Below are positions 16,727 through 26,124 of a DNA stretch of 64,000 nucleotides, piece by piece. Source of the DNA: Paenibacillus tepidiphilus (GTDB taxonomy: Bacteria > Bacillota > Bacilli > Paenibacillales > Paenibacillaceae); assembly GCF_008635795.1 (NCBI RefSeq), contig NZ_VWRQ01000008.1, positions 220,095-284,094 on the forward strand, written 5' to 3'. The notes beneath the pieces were generated by a model. The model was not told the origin of the DNA. It did no database searches and saw nothing but the letters and a program-made list of their open reading frames with translations. Each line of letters opens with the position of its first letter. Positions within the stretch are counted from its first letter, which is position 1. The translations under genes were made by a program, and so were the position numbers.

Positions 16727-18624
16727 GCGAAACGAATAATAGCTTCAAGCGTCCTCCGCGCCGCCCAGGCGGCTTCGGCCCCGGCCATGGTCCGGGCGGA
16801 CCGGGCATGCGGATGCCGGCCGAGAAGGCCAAGGATTTCAAAGGAACGCTGCGCCGGCTGATCCGTTATCTGCGCCCGAAACAGGTGCAGCTGCTGATCG
16901 TGTTCATCACGGCGATTGCCAGTACGGTCTTTAATATTTTCAGCCCGAAGGTCATGGGGAAGGCGACCACCAAGCTGTTCGAGGGCGCGTACGGCATGCT
17001 GACGGGAGTTCCGGATGCGAAGATTGATTTTGCATACATCAATCAAATTCTGATTCTGCTGGGCTTCCTCTATCTGTTCAGCGCGCTGTTCAGCTATGTA
17101 CAGCAATACGTAATGTCCGGCGTGGCGCAGAAGGTTGTGTTCGATATGCGCGAGCAGATTAATCACAAGCTGGAGCGCCTGCCGCTGAAATATTTCGATT
17201 CGCGGACGCACGGGGAAATTCTCAGCCGGGCGACCAATGATGTGGACAACATCAGCACCACGCTGCAGCAGAGCTTGACACAGCTGATTACGTCCATCGT
17301 AACGCTGGTCGGCGTGATCGTGATGATGCTGACCATCAGCCCGTGGCTGACGCTGATTACCGTCGTCACCCTGCCGCTGAGCTTTGTGGTTATTATGCTG
17401 ATCACGAAGCGTTCGCAGGGCTACTTCATCAGCCAGCAGAAATCCCTGGGCCAGCTGAACGGCCATGTTGAGGAAATGTACACCGGCCACCGGATCATCA
17501 AGGCCTTCGGCCGCGAGAAGCAGTCGGTGGATGATTTCAAGGCAATCAATGAAGAGCTGTACAATTCCGGCTGGAGATCCCAGTTCATCTCCGGGATGAT
17601 CATGCCGCTGATGATGTTCATCGGCAACCTGGGCTATGTGCTGGTCTGCGTAGTCGGCGGGATCTTCGTGACCCGCAAGGTCATCGAGGTCGGTGACATT
17701 CAGGCGTTCATCCAATATTCGCGCCAGTTCACCCAGCCGATTACGCAAACGGCCAATATCGCGAACATTATCCAGTCGACGGTTGCTTCCGCAGAGCGGG
17801 TGTTTGAGCTGCTGGATGAAGAAGAGGAAGTTCCGGAAGTGGAGTCCTCCGCCAGACGTCCGGCTGTTGCCGAGGAAGGCAGCGTGGAATTCCGCCATGT
17901 GAAGTTCGGCTATAAGGAAGATGAGCCGCTGATCGAAGATATGAACATTGAAGTCAGCCCTGGCCAGACTATCGCCATTGTCGGACCGACCGGTGCCGGC
18001 AAGACGACGCTGATCAATCTGCTCATGCGCTTCTATGAAATTATCGGCGGTGAGATTCTGATCGACGGAGTCAACATCACCGCGATGAAGCGCGGCGAGC
18101 TGCGCAGCAAATTCGGGATGGTGCTGCAGGATACCTGGCTGTTCAACGGCACAATTATGGAGAATATAGCTTACGGGCGTGAAGGGGCGACGGAAGCCGA
18201 CGTGGTGCGGGCCGCCAAGGCGGCCCATGCCGATCATTTTATCCGGACCCTGCCGCTTGGCTACAACACGGTGCTCAATGAGGAAGCTTCGAATATCTCC
18301 CAGGGTCAAAAGCAATTGCTGACCATCGCCCGGGCCATCCTCGCCGACCCGTCCATCCTGATCCTCGACGAAGCAACCAGCAGCGTCGATACCCGGACGG
18401 AAGTGCAGATCCAGAAAGCGATGAAGGCGCTGATGACCGGCAGAACCAGCTTTGTGATTGCCCACCGCCTCTCGACGATCCGCGATGCCGATCTCATCCT
18501 TGTGATGAACAAGGGCAGCGTTATCGAGAAGGGGACGCATGAAGAGCTGCTGGCGCAGGAAGGCTTCTATGCTGATCTGTACAACAGCCAATTTTCTGAC
18601 GGCGACCTGCCCGATGTGGGTTAA
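16723..18624 (+). CDS. ABC exporter half-transporter with catalytic Walker B (BmrD/TM288-type subunit)
   Basis: 633 residues. A proline/glycine-rich N-terminal tail (about 35 residues) precedes six membrane helices and the ATPase. Walker A is GPTGAGKT; Walker B ILILDEATSSVD has the catalytic Glu; the signature is altered to ISQGQKQL. Together with the preceding protein this gives one active and one degenerate ATP site, the pattern of TM287/288, LmrCD and BmrCD. Start and stop codons overlap by 4 bases, so equal production is expected. Confidence 0.93.
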   Translation: MSETNNSFKRPPRRPGGFGPGHGPGGPGMRMPAEKAKDFKGTLRRLIRYLRPKQVQLLIVFITAIASTVFNIFSPKVMGKATTKLFEGAYGMLTGVPDAKIDFAYINQILILLGFLYLFSALFSYVQQYVMSGVAQKVVFDMREQINHKLERLPLKYFDSRTHGEILSRATNDVDNISTTLQQSLTQLITSIVTLVGVIVMMLTISPWLTLITVVTLPLSFVVIMLITKRSQGYFISQQKSLGQLNGHVEEMYTGHRIIKAFGREKQSVDDFKAINEELYNSGWRSQFISGMIMPLMMFIGNLGYVLVCVVGGIFVTRKVIEVGDIQAFIQYSRQFTQPITQTANIANIIQSTVASAERVFELLDEEEEVPEVESSARRPAVAEEGSVEFRHVKFGYKEDEPLIEDMNIEVSPGQTIAIVGPTGAGKTTLINLLMRFYEIIGGEILIDGVNITAMKRGELRSKFGMVLQDTWLFNGTIMENIAYGREGATEADVVRAAKAAHADHFIRTLPLGYNTVLNEEASNISQGQKQLLTIARAILADPSILILDEATSSVDTRTEVQIQKAMKALMTGRTSFVIAHRLSTIRDADLILVMNKGSVIEKGTHEELLAQEGFYADLYNSQFSDGDLPDVG

Positions 18625-18670
18625 GAGCGCCAATAACGGGCAATCCTGTAATTGAATAGTGCGGCAACAG

Positions 18671-18726
18671 AACGCCCCTTTGCATATTTAGCCGACTTGG
18701 CTGGACCGTGCAGAGGGGTGTTTTTT
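18671..18726 (+). terminator. Terminator after the ABC exporter operon
   Basis: AACGCCCCTTTGCA (18671-18684) pairs with TGCAGAGGGGTG (18709-18720) with G-T wobbles, an inner AGCC/GGCT stem, and a T6 run (18721-18726). Confidence 0.82.
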
Positions 18727-18861
18727 GGTAGCTGTAACGATTATTTTTACTTGTTTCTGAAAAAAAGATTTGCCTAAAATTTTTAGGGTATATATGATAA
18801 GGATAAAAAATGACCCGCGGTTCATTTGGGATTCGCGGTAGGGGAAAGAGAGAGTGAAACC

Positions 18862-21078
18862 ATGTCAGGCTACGGAAAATGGGTGGCAGGCAGCAAGACC
18901 AAGTGGGTTACGCTTGGAATATGGATCGCCGTCATTGCGGTATTGACTATGGTATGGCCATCCGTCAATTCGCAGGTGATTAACAACGCACAGAATCTCC
19001 CGGATGATGCGCAGTCGGTACGGGCTTCCGCAGTGGCGGAGACGGAATTCCCGGCGGGAAGCGGGGTACCGGCCCTGCTGGTATGGCACCGGGAGGGCGG
19101 ACTGTCTGAACAGGATTTATTACATATCATTGCCGTTTATGGCGGCCTGGAGCAAGAGCCGCTGATGCACCAGAATTTCGTGCCGCCGCTCGGCCAGGTG
19201 CCGCCGCAGGCGCTGCAGGCGTCATTGTCGGAGGACCGCAGTACCCTGGTGACACCGGTGCTGTTCGACAAGTCGGCGGACAGCGGTGAGCTTGGAGATT
19301 CGGTGTCTGACCTGAAGGAACGGATCAAGGAGACGACGGGAAGCGACCCGGCCTCCGCTCCGGCGGACGGCAGTGAGCTGAGCCTGCGCGTATCCGGACC
19401 GGTCGGCATCTCCATTGATGCCACCGGACTGTTCGAGGATGCCGATGTAGCCCTGCTGATCGCTACGGTGCTGCTGGTGCTGGTGTTCCTGCTTCTCATC
19501 TACCGCTCGCCAATTCTGGCGCTGATTCCGCTGGTAGCGGTCGGCTTTGCTTATCTGGCCGTCAGCCCGGTGCTGGGCAAGATGGCCCAGGAAGGCTGGA
19601 TTACCGTCGATTCGCAGGCGGTTTCAATTATGACGGTGCTCCTGTTCGGAGCCGGAACGGACTATTGCCTGTTCCTGATCGCCCGCTTCCGCCAGCTGCT
19701 GAAGGTGGAGGAGAGCAAGGGCCGCGCGCTGCTCGGCGCAATCTCCCAGGCCTCCGGCGCCATTGCCATGAGCGGCTTCACTGTGGTAATGGCACTGTTC
19801 GCCCTGCTGCTGGCCAAATACGGGGCATATCACCGCTTCGCCGTGCCGTTCAGCCTGTCGATTCTGATTATGGGCATCGCAAGTCTGACGCTGGTACCGG
19901 CGCTGCTCGCGATCTTCGGACGAACGTCCTTCTTCCCGTTCATTCCGCGTACACCGGAGATGGAAGCGGAGCGTGCACGGGCCAAGGGTAAGCCGGCTCC
20001 GCAGCCGAAGCCCCGCAAGAAGGGCATCGGACAACTGGTGGTATCCCGGCCTTGGGCGATTGTGGGCATTACCGTCGTCCTGCTCGGGGTGCTGGCTTCC
20101 TTCTCGACAGGCATCAAATTCACTTATGATCTGTTGTCCTCGTTCCCCGAGGATATGGAATCCCGCCAGGGCTTTGAGCTGATCGGCGAACAATTCTCCC
20201 CTGGAGAGCTGGCTCCGGCGAAGCTGATGCTCGACACGGAAGGCCTTGTGGACGGAGAAGACATGAAGGTGATTCTCTCCGGACTGTCTTATGTGGATAC
20301 CGTATCGGACCCGCAGCAGGGCGCGGTCAACAAGAATATTCTCGGGTACGATATTGAATTCAAGGAGAACCCGTACTCTCTGGAGGCGATGAACCATATT
20401 CCGGCACTGCTGGATACGGCGGAGGGGGCACTGATTGATGCCGGTATCTCCGATCCGGACGAGAGTGTGTGGGTCAGCGGGCAGACGGCCACCCAATATG
20501 ATACGAAGGAGCTTGGCGAGCGGGATACCGACCTGATTATCCCCGTCGTTATTGCCCTGATTACACTGCTGCTGCTGATTTATCTGCGGTCGGTCACCGC
20601 TACTATCTATCTGGTGGCGACTGTCATTCTGTCCTTCTTCTCGGCGCTGGGCCTGGGCTGGGTGATCATTCACTACGTGCTCGGCGCAGATGCTATCCAA
20701 GGGGCGATTCCGCTGTATTCCTTCGTCTTCCTGGTGGCGCTGGGTGAGGATTACAACATCTTCATGATCTCGAACATTTGGAAAAAGCGTAAGATTATGC
20801 CGCTGAAGCAGGCCATCGCCGAAGGGGTGAACGAGACCGGTGCGGTCATCACCTCCGCCGGCATTATTCTCGCCGGCACCTTCGCCGTGCTGGCCTCGCT
20901 GCCGATCCAGGTGCTGGTGCAGTTCGGTATCATCACCGCCATCGGCGTGCTGCTGGACACGTTCATCGTCCGGCCGTTCCTGGTGCCGGCGATTACGGTG
21001 CTGCTGGGCCGTCATGCCTTCTGGCCGGGCAAGCACCATGAGGTGGAGCAGGCGCAGCCTGCACCCGGGGAACGCTGA
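18862..21078 (+). CDS. MMPL family transporter (RND superfamily)
   Basis: 738-residue proton-driven membrane transporter. It is organised as two repeats, each with one membrane helix, an extracellular domain and five further helices. The charged residues of the proton relay are visible as GAGTDY in the first repeat and GEDYN in the second. A basic, proline-rich cytoplasmic loop (about 380-400) joins the halves. ATG 18862 is preferred, with GAGAGAG upstream; a TTG at 18826 is also in frame. It follows a terminator, so it is separate from the ABC operon. Substrates of such proteins include lipids and drugs; none can be assigned here. Confidence 0.92.
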   Translation: MSGYGKWVAGSKTKWVTLGIWIAVIAVLTMVWPSVNSQVINNAQNLPDDAQSVRASAVAETEFPAGSGVPALLVWHREGGLSEQDLLHIIAVYGGLEQEPLMHQNFVPPLGQVPPQALQASLSEDRSTLVTPVLFDKSADSGELGDSVSDLKERIKETTGSDPASAPADGSELSLRVSGPVGISIDATGLFEDADVALLIATVLLVLVFLLLIYRSPILALIPLVAVGFAYLAVSPVLGKMAQEGWITVDSQAVSIMTVLLFGAGTDYCLFLIARFRQLLKVEESKGRALLGAISQASGAIAMSGFTVVMALFALLLAKYGAYHRFAVPFSLSILIMGIASLTLVPALLAIFGRTSFFPFIPRTPEMEAERARAKGKPAPQPKPRKKGIGQLVVSRPWAIVGITVVLLGVLASFSTGIKFTYDLLSSFPEDMESRQGFELIGEQFSPGELAPAKLMLDTEGLVDGEDMKVILSGLSYVDTVSDPQQGAVNKNILGYDIEFKENPYSLEAMNHIPALLDTAEGALIDAGISDPDESVWVSGQTATQYDTKELGERDTDLIIPVVIALITLLLLIYLRSVTATIYLVATVILSFFSALGLGWVIIHYVLGADAIQGAIPLYSFVFLVALGEDYNIFMISNIWKKRKIMPLKQAIAEGVNETGAVITSAGIILAGTFAVLASLPIQVLVQFGIITAIGVLLDTFIVRPFLVPAITVLLGRHAFWPGKHHEVEQAQPAPGER

Positions 21079-21191
21079 GCCTGAAGCGTACCGCAAGATG
21101 AAATAAATTCAAGGATGGCAGGTGAAAGCTTCCGATATGGACTGCTGATCAGTTCGGCAGTCTATAATGGATGTTCACCCGGCCCAACATT

Positions 21192-21239
21192 GAAGGGGAT
21201 GCCCGTGGGCCAGTTACTGGCTGCATGGGCATCCCCTTC
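21192..21239. terminator. Bidirectional terminator between the MMPL gene and the MacAB-like operon
   Basis: Perfect 13-base arms, GAAGGGGATGCCC (21192-21204) and GGGCATCCCCTTC (21227-21239), with an inner CAGTTACTGG. It lies between convergent genes; T runs are weak. Confidence 0.75.
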
Positions 21240-21261
21240 TCTTGTCCGGCGTCCGCACCGG

Positions 21262-22170
21262 TCAGTCCGCTGCCGGCTCCTTCTTGGCGGCGCCCGGCGT
21301 CATGACGATCGTTCCCTCCACCAGCTCCAGGCGGACCTTATTGGTATCGCCCGCTCCGATGGATTCCAGATAAGCCGCCGGAATTTGCAGGCGGCCGGCT
21401 TTATCCAGGATGGCGTATTCCACATGGGATTGCTCCGCGGCAGCCGCCGCTTCCATATCCCGCTCCAGCGCCTCCAGCTCTTCCGTGTAAGAGATGCGGC
21501 GGAGCATCTCCGAGGAGGTCTTGCCGTCACGGATGGACACGACACGGTCGACCTTGCGGGCGAGCTGGAGGTCATGAGTCACGATAACAATCGTAATTCC
21601 GATGGTCCGGTTCAGTTCGCGGAACAGATCGAGTATCTGCTCCGACATGCGGGTATCGAGCGACCCGGTCGGCTCGTCGGCCAGCAGCAGCTTCGGGCTG
21701 TTGGCGAGGGCAATGGCAATCGCCACCCGCTGCTGCTCCCCGCCGGAGAGCTGCTGGAGCCGGCTGTGCCGCCGGTGGCTGAGCCCGACGGCCTCCAGCA
21801 GCTCGGCTGCGCGCTGCTTCTTCCGCCGCCCGCGCAGGAGAATAGGCAGCTCCACGTTCTCCTGCGCGGTCAGATAAGGAATCAGATTGCGCGCATTGTT
21901 CTGCCATACGAAGCCTACGCTTTCCCGTTTGTAGCGGACGAGCTCCCGGGCGCTCATCTTCAGCATGTTCTTTCCGTCTACGGTCAGCATGCCCGCCGAG
22001 GGACGGTCCAGACCGCCCAGCATATTCAGCAGAGTGGACTTGCCGCTGCCGCTGTTGCCGATGATCGCCATCAGCTCGCCCGTCTGCACCTCGAGGTCAA
22101 GCCCCTGCAGGGCAAATACCTCCAGGTCTGCGGCCTTGAAGATTTTGACCAGTCCTTCGCATTGAATCAT
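21262..22170 (-). CDS. ABC transporter ATPase (MacB/LolD type) with C-terminal AbrB-like domain
   Basis: 302 residues. The ATPase part has Walker A GNSGSGKS (38-45), signature LSGGEQQR (141-148), and Walker B LLADEPTGSLD. After a Glu/Ala-rich linker (about 228-248) comes a segment of about 40 residues, YAILDKAGRLQIPAAYLES then KVRLELVEGTIVMTP, that follows the SpoVT/AbrB swapped-hairpin pattern. It is the last gene of the leftward operon, 3 bases after the permease. The ATPase call is firm; the AbrB-like reading is pattern recognition and could act in dimerisation or DNA binding. Confidence 0.85.
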   Translation of the reverse strand: MIQCEGLVKIFKAADLEVFALQGLDLEVQTGELMAIIGNSGSGKSTLLNMLGGLDRPSAGMLTVDGKNMLKMSARELVRYKRESVGFVWQNNARNLIPYLTAQENVELPILLRGRRKKQRAAELLEAVGLSHRRHSRLQQLSGGEQQRVAIAIALANSPKLLLADEPTGSLDTRMSEQILDLFRELNRTIGITIVIVTHDLQLARKVDRVVSIRDGKTSSEMLRRISYTEELEALERDMEAAAAAEQSHVEYAILDKAGRLQIPAAYLESIGAGDTNKVRLELVEGTIVMTPGAAKKEPAAD

Positions 22171-22173
22171 CGT

Positions 22174-25047
22174 CTAATCCTCCCCCAGCTTCAATGCCTG
22201 ATGGATGCGCAGGCGGGATAGCATATATCCCAGAATGCCCAGCCCCAGCAGCAGTGTGAATCCGACAATAACATAAAGTCTGGCGAAGTCGCCGGCGGCC
22301 AGAATGACGCGGAACGGCGGAACGAGGCTGCCGGGATTGAAGGCGATCTGGAAGTTCGGCACGAACAGCCGGCTGGCGATGTTGCCGGTCAAGGCGCCGA
22401 TCAGCACTGCCATGCCGGAGGTCAACAGCTGCTCCAGGGCGAGCATTCCGATCAGCTGGCGGAGCGATAAGCCCATCGCCCGCATAATGCCGTTCTGGAG
22501 GGTCCGGCCTTTAAGCGAGAGGACCCAGTACAGCAGGAAGCCGACAAAGGTGACGGCCACCGAGACCAGAAAGCCGAGCGTCAGCACTCCGTTAACCGCC
22601 ATCAGGAACGGATCGTTCTTGAGCCGGACCAGCTCCTCGCGGGTATTGGTGATGCCCGTCAGAGGCAGCTTCTCCTCCTCTATCCCTGCATAGAAAGCGG
22701 CGGTATCCGCACCCGGCTTCAGCTTCAGCCATACTTGATAGGGCTCCAGCGCAAGCTGGAGCTGAATCTGCGACAGATGCCCGACAATAAGCATCGGTCC
22801 GGCCGGCTCCTCGGAATCGCCGGAGGCCTGAACGGACCCGGCGGGCGGAAGCGGGTTAAACGTCGGGAAATAGGGGAGAATGCCGTAGACGACAAACGAC
22901 TGGGAGCTGTAATCGTCCCAGCTGATCGACAGCGAGTCACCCGGCTTCAGCCCGTTCTGCCCGGCCAGGGACTCCGAGACCAGCACGGCACGGGAATCCG
23001 GTGCCATCAGATTCAGATAGTCGGCCAGCGGCCGCTCCAGCAGCGGCGGAGAGAACCAGGCGGTGCGGCCGAAGTCATCGGTGTCGATGCCCATCAGCCT
23101 GGCTGTGCCTCTGCCTTCTCCTGCGGTGAACTCCGCATCCTCCTTAATAAATACCTTGGCAGCATGCTCCACGCCCGGAAGCTCCGGATAAGGGTCGAAT
23201 GGAGGCTCTGTATAATGAACCGGACCCTCTGCTGCGGCGGCCTCCGCGTACGGCCCGGCAGCGCCCTCCACAGGGGCATCGTTCGGCCATTTGGCTGTGA
23301 GGACGAACTCCGCCCCGTTCTTGTAACGAATCTGCTCCTCCATGTTGTTGTTGATCGTCCGGGCGGCACCGGCGCTGAATACACCCGTGGCCAGCGTGAT
23401 GATGAGGAAAATCATCAGGAACTGATACTGGCTGCCGGCCCGGCCCACCTGAATCAGTGTGGCGTACCAGGCAGGCGGCCACCACTTCCGTCCGGCCCTG
23501 TACAGAAGCCTGAGCAGCAGAGGGTACAGCCGCAGCAGCAGCAGTCCGCCGCCAAGGATGAACAGCGCCGGCACCACGAATTGCAGCGGATCAATCTGCA
23601 GCGCGTCCGAGGCGAGTCCCAGCTCCTGCAGATTCTTTTGCCGGTTGCCGAAGGTGTACAATCCATAGAAGGAGACGGCAAGCAGCAGCAGGTCCAGGAA
23701 GGACTTGTGCCACAGCGGTGTATTGTGCCGGCGTGCGGCCTGCTGTTTATGGGCGATGATGTTGACCCGTGATGCCCGTATAACCGGGATCAGGGACATC
23801 GCGAAGCAGAGTGCCGCCGCAACTGCCGCGTAACCGAAGGCAGCGGCATCGACATGCGCCGGCAGGCTGGAGCGTCGGACGAACTGCAGGAACCCGCTGG
23901 ATGCCCCGAGCATCCGCGTAAGCAGCAGGGCCAGGAAGGGGCCGGAGAGCAGCGCCGCTGCGCTGAGCAGCAGGGCTTCGGCGGCGAAGGCTGAAACCAC
24001 CTGCCAGCGCGCAGCCCCCCGGCTCAGCAGGACGGCGATTTCGTTCTTTTGCCGCTCGGCCGTCAGATTCGCAACCATGTACATGTAGAAGCCAAGCATG
24101 ATCAGCACAGGCACGTTCAACGACCACATCAGCCGGTCCAGCTGCTGCGAGCGTTCGAAATAACGCTCGATCGTGGTCGCCGCCGGAATCTCAATCGAGG
24201 TCTGATATGGATGCACCCGGGCATAAATCGCCTGCTGGACCTGTTCGTTCGCTGCGAGGAAAGGGGCGATATTGCTTACTTCCATCTGGGTATAATCCAT
24301 GACCACATACCAGCTTGCCGAGGAGAGATCTGTCAGGCGTCCGGCTTCCAGCTCGGCCTGGAACAGCTGGTCGTTCATGACGAACATATTGTTGAAATCG
24401 CTCAGGCCCGGTGTGCGGAAGAACAAGTCATCCTCACGTGCATTCTCGAAGACGCCGACTGGGCGAATGCGGATATGAACATTGCGTTTGTCATCATCGA
24501 GTGTTATCGCCGTGCCCAGGACGAAATCCAGCTTCTGCAGTGTGCGCTGCGTTACCATGACTTCATAAGCGCCTTCGCTGTCCGGTTGCGCCAGGGGCAG
24601 TCTTCCGTCAATCAGCTTCACATGATCAGCGAGTCCGGCAACGCTGCGGATTCCGCCGGTCTGCTTCTGGCGCTGGGTCTCTTCCCGTCCGGCCACACTC
24701 ACATCCAGCATCTTCAGACTGACCTCAGACACCAGCTCGCGGACCGGGAGCCCGAAGCCTGCCGCCCCTTTGCCGTGCATGTATGAATCCAGCGCTTCCC
24801 GTGTCTGTATGCGCTTCTGCGCATCTTCATCAGCCAACATAACCTTGGCGTAATAAGTCCCGGCATACTTGTTGCTGTCCTTCTGGAGCTGCTCCAGTTC
24901 CTTCACGAGCATGCGGGAGAGGATGGCCTCGGAATAGACCGGCATAGTGCTAACCAGTGCGGTAGTCAGCACCATGCCGGTGAACAGGCTGAGCACCAGC
25001 CACTTATTGTTGATCATTCTCCGGAAAATCATCGTTAACAGGGCCAT
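22174..25047 (-). CDS. FtsX-like ABC permease
   Basis: 957-residue membrane protein, with one N-terminal helix, a large extracytoplasmic domain (about 45-310), a three-helix FtsX core with the RQKNEIAVLLSRGAARWQV block, further helices, a second extracytoplasmic domain, and a second FtsX core near the C-terminus (GIMRAMGLSLRQLIGML). This duplicated layout is typical of large MacB-like permeases that extrude substrates by mechanotransmission rather than through a channel. ATG 25047 has GAAGGGAAGG upstream; an ATG at 25071 has none. It lies between an adaptor lipoprotein gene and its ATPase gene. Confidence 0.9.
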   Translation of the reverse strand: MALLTMIFRRMINNKWLVLSLFTGMVLTTALVSTMPVYSEAILSRMLVKELEQLQKDSNKYAGTYYAKVMLADEDAQKRIQTREALDSYMHGKGAAGFGLPVRELVSEVSLKMLDVSVAGREETQRQKQTGGIRSVAGLADHVKLIDGRLPLAQPDSEGAYEVMVTQRTLQKLDFVLGTAITLDDDKRNVHIRIRPVGVFENAREDDLFFRTPGLSDFNNMFVMNDQLFQAELEAGRLTDLSSASWYVVMDYTQMEVSNIAPFLAANEQVQQAIYARVHPYQTSIEIPAATTIERYFERSQQLDRLMWSLNVPVLIMLGFYMYMVANLTAERQKNEIAVLLSRGAARWQVVSAFAAEALLLSAAALLSGPFLALLLTRMLGASSGFLQFVRRSSLPAHVDAAAFGYAAVAAALCFAMSLIPVIRASRVNIIAHKQQAARRHNTPLWHKSFLDLLLLAVSFYGLYTFGNRQKNLQELGLASDALQIDPLQFVVPALFILGGGLLLLRLYPLLLRLLYRAGRKWWPPAWYATLIQVGRAGSQYQFLMIFLIITLATGVFSAGAARTINNNMEEQIRYKNGAEFVLTAKWPNDAPVEGAAGPYAEAAAAEGPVHYTEPPFDPYPELPGVEHAAKVFIKEDAEFTAGEGRGTARLMGIDTDDFGRTAWFSPPLLERPLADYLNLMAPDSRAVLVSESLAGQNGLKPGDSLSISWDDYSSQSFVVYGILPYFPTFNPLPPAGSVQASGDSEEPAGPMLIVGHLSQIQLQLALEPYQVWLKLKPGADTAAFYAGIEEEKLPLTGITNTREELVRLKNDPFLMAVNGVLTLGFLVSVAVTFVGFLLYWVLSLKGRTLQNGIMRAMGLSLRQLIGMLALEQLLTSGMAVLIGALTGNIASRLFVPNFQIAFNPGSLVPPFRVILAAGDFARLYVIVGFTLLLGLGILGYMLSRLRIHQALKLGED

Positions 25048-25080
25048 GTATACCTTCCCTTCAGCGGCCATTGCTCGCCG

Positions 25081-26124
25081 TTATTGCAGCACAATCACAT
25101 CGCCTTCTTCCAGTCCCTTCACAATCTCCACTTCGGTTGAACCGGTGATTCCGGCCTCCACATCGACTTCCCGCAAGCGGTTGCCTTCCTCCAGGACACG
25201 TACGAAGGTACGCCCCATATAGCTGCGCAGGCCGTTCTTGGGAATGATAATGACATCCTCCCTCTGCTGGGTGATGATCCGTACGTCAGCCAGGGAGCCG
25301 ATCTCCACATCGCCTGCCAGGCCTCCGACATCGAGATAGATCGTCCGGGCATTCTTGTCTGCGAGCTCTTTGTTAAGGGTAGCCGGGGCGGAGCCCGGGG
25401 TCTGGACAACCTTGGCGGCATACGCCTTCTTGTCGATGGTTACCTCGGCGCCCGTACCAACATCGACCTTGCTGAGATCGGTTCCGGGATCAATGGATAA
25501 GGCCAGGCGCAGCCGGGTCGGGTCGGAGATCATGACCAGAGTCTGGTAGGGCTCAACAGGATCGCCTTCCTTCAGGGACTCGGCGAAGGTCACCTGTCCA
25601 TCGATAGCGGCGGTAAGAATCTTGCTGTCGAACTGGGCTTTCAGCCGTTTATATTTGAGCTCTTCAATCTCCAGCTGCAGGGAGGCGATCCGCCGGGCAT
25701 CGGCATCCCCCTTCGGTGTGTTCTTGTAAGCATACTTGGCGCGTTCAAGCGCCAGCTCCTGTTCCTTGAGCTGCAGATCCATCCCGTCGAGGGTAAGCCG
25801 GGCCAGCACATCGCCCTTCTTCACCTTGTCTCCGGCGCTGACGTCGATCTTGTCGATGCGGCCGCCTTGGCCTGTGTACTGGGCAGCTTCCGTCAAGACG
25901 GAGACGAAATTGCCGTTGCCGCCAAGCTCCTTGGTGATTGTGCCTTTCCTGGCGGCCTCCGTCCGGTAATTCTCCTGGGCCGGCTTGACCAGGGGGGGCT
26001 GCAGCTCGGCATCCTCTGCCGGGAGCAGGGAGCAGCCGGAGAGCGATACGGCCAGCAGCAGGCCGCCGGTCAGGGCGGCGAATCGTTTAGCGGGCTGCGA
26101 CAATTTGACCATCCTCCAATTCAT
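25081..26124 (-). CDS. HlyD/MacA-like efflux adaptor lipoprotein
   Basis: 347 residues. The signal peptide ends in the lipobox SLSGC, so it is a membrane-anchored lipoprotein. It then has a biotinyl-lipoyl-like half (GGRIDKIDVSAGDKVKKGDVLARL), a short alpha hairpin rich in Glu and Lys (about 118-165), a second lipoyl half (GQVTFAESLKEGDPV), and beta-barrel plus membrane-proximal domains. It probably couples the FtsX-like permease to substrate outside the membrane. The ATG at 26124 overlaps the upstream ATPase gene by 38 bases; a TTG at 26103 has a better GGAGG and gives a shorter signal peptide, so the start is uncertain. Confidence 0.88.
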   Translation of the reverse strand: MNWRMVKLSQPAKRFAALTGGLLLAVSLSGCSLLPAEDAELQPPLVKPAQENYRTEAARKGTITKELGGNGNFVSVLTEAAQYTGQGGRIDKIDVSAGDKVKKGDVLARLTLDGMDLQLKEQELALERAKYAYKNTPKGDADARRIASLQLEIEELKYKRLKAQFDSKILTAAIDGQVTFAESLKEGDPVEPYQTLVMISDPTRLRLALSIDPGTDLSKVDVGTGAEVTIDKKAYAAKVVQTPGSAPATLNKELADKNARTIYLDVGGLAGDVEIGSLADVRIITQQREDVIIIPKNGLRSYMGRTFVRVLEEGNRLREVDVEAGITGSTEVEIVKGLEEGDVIVLQ

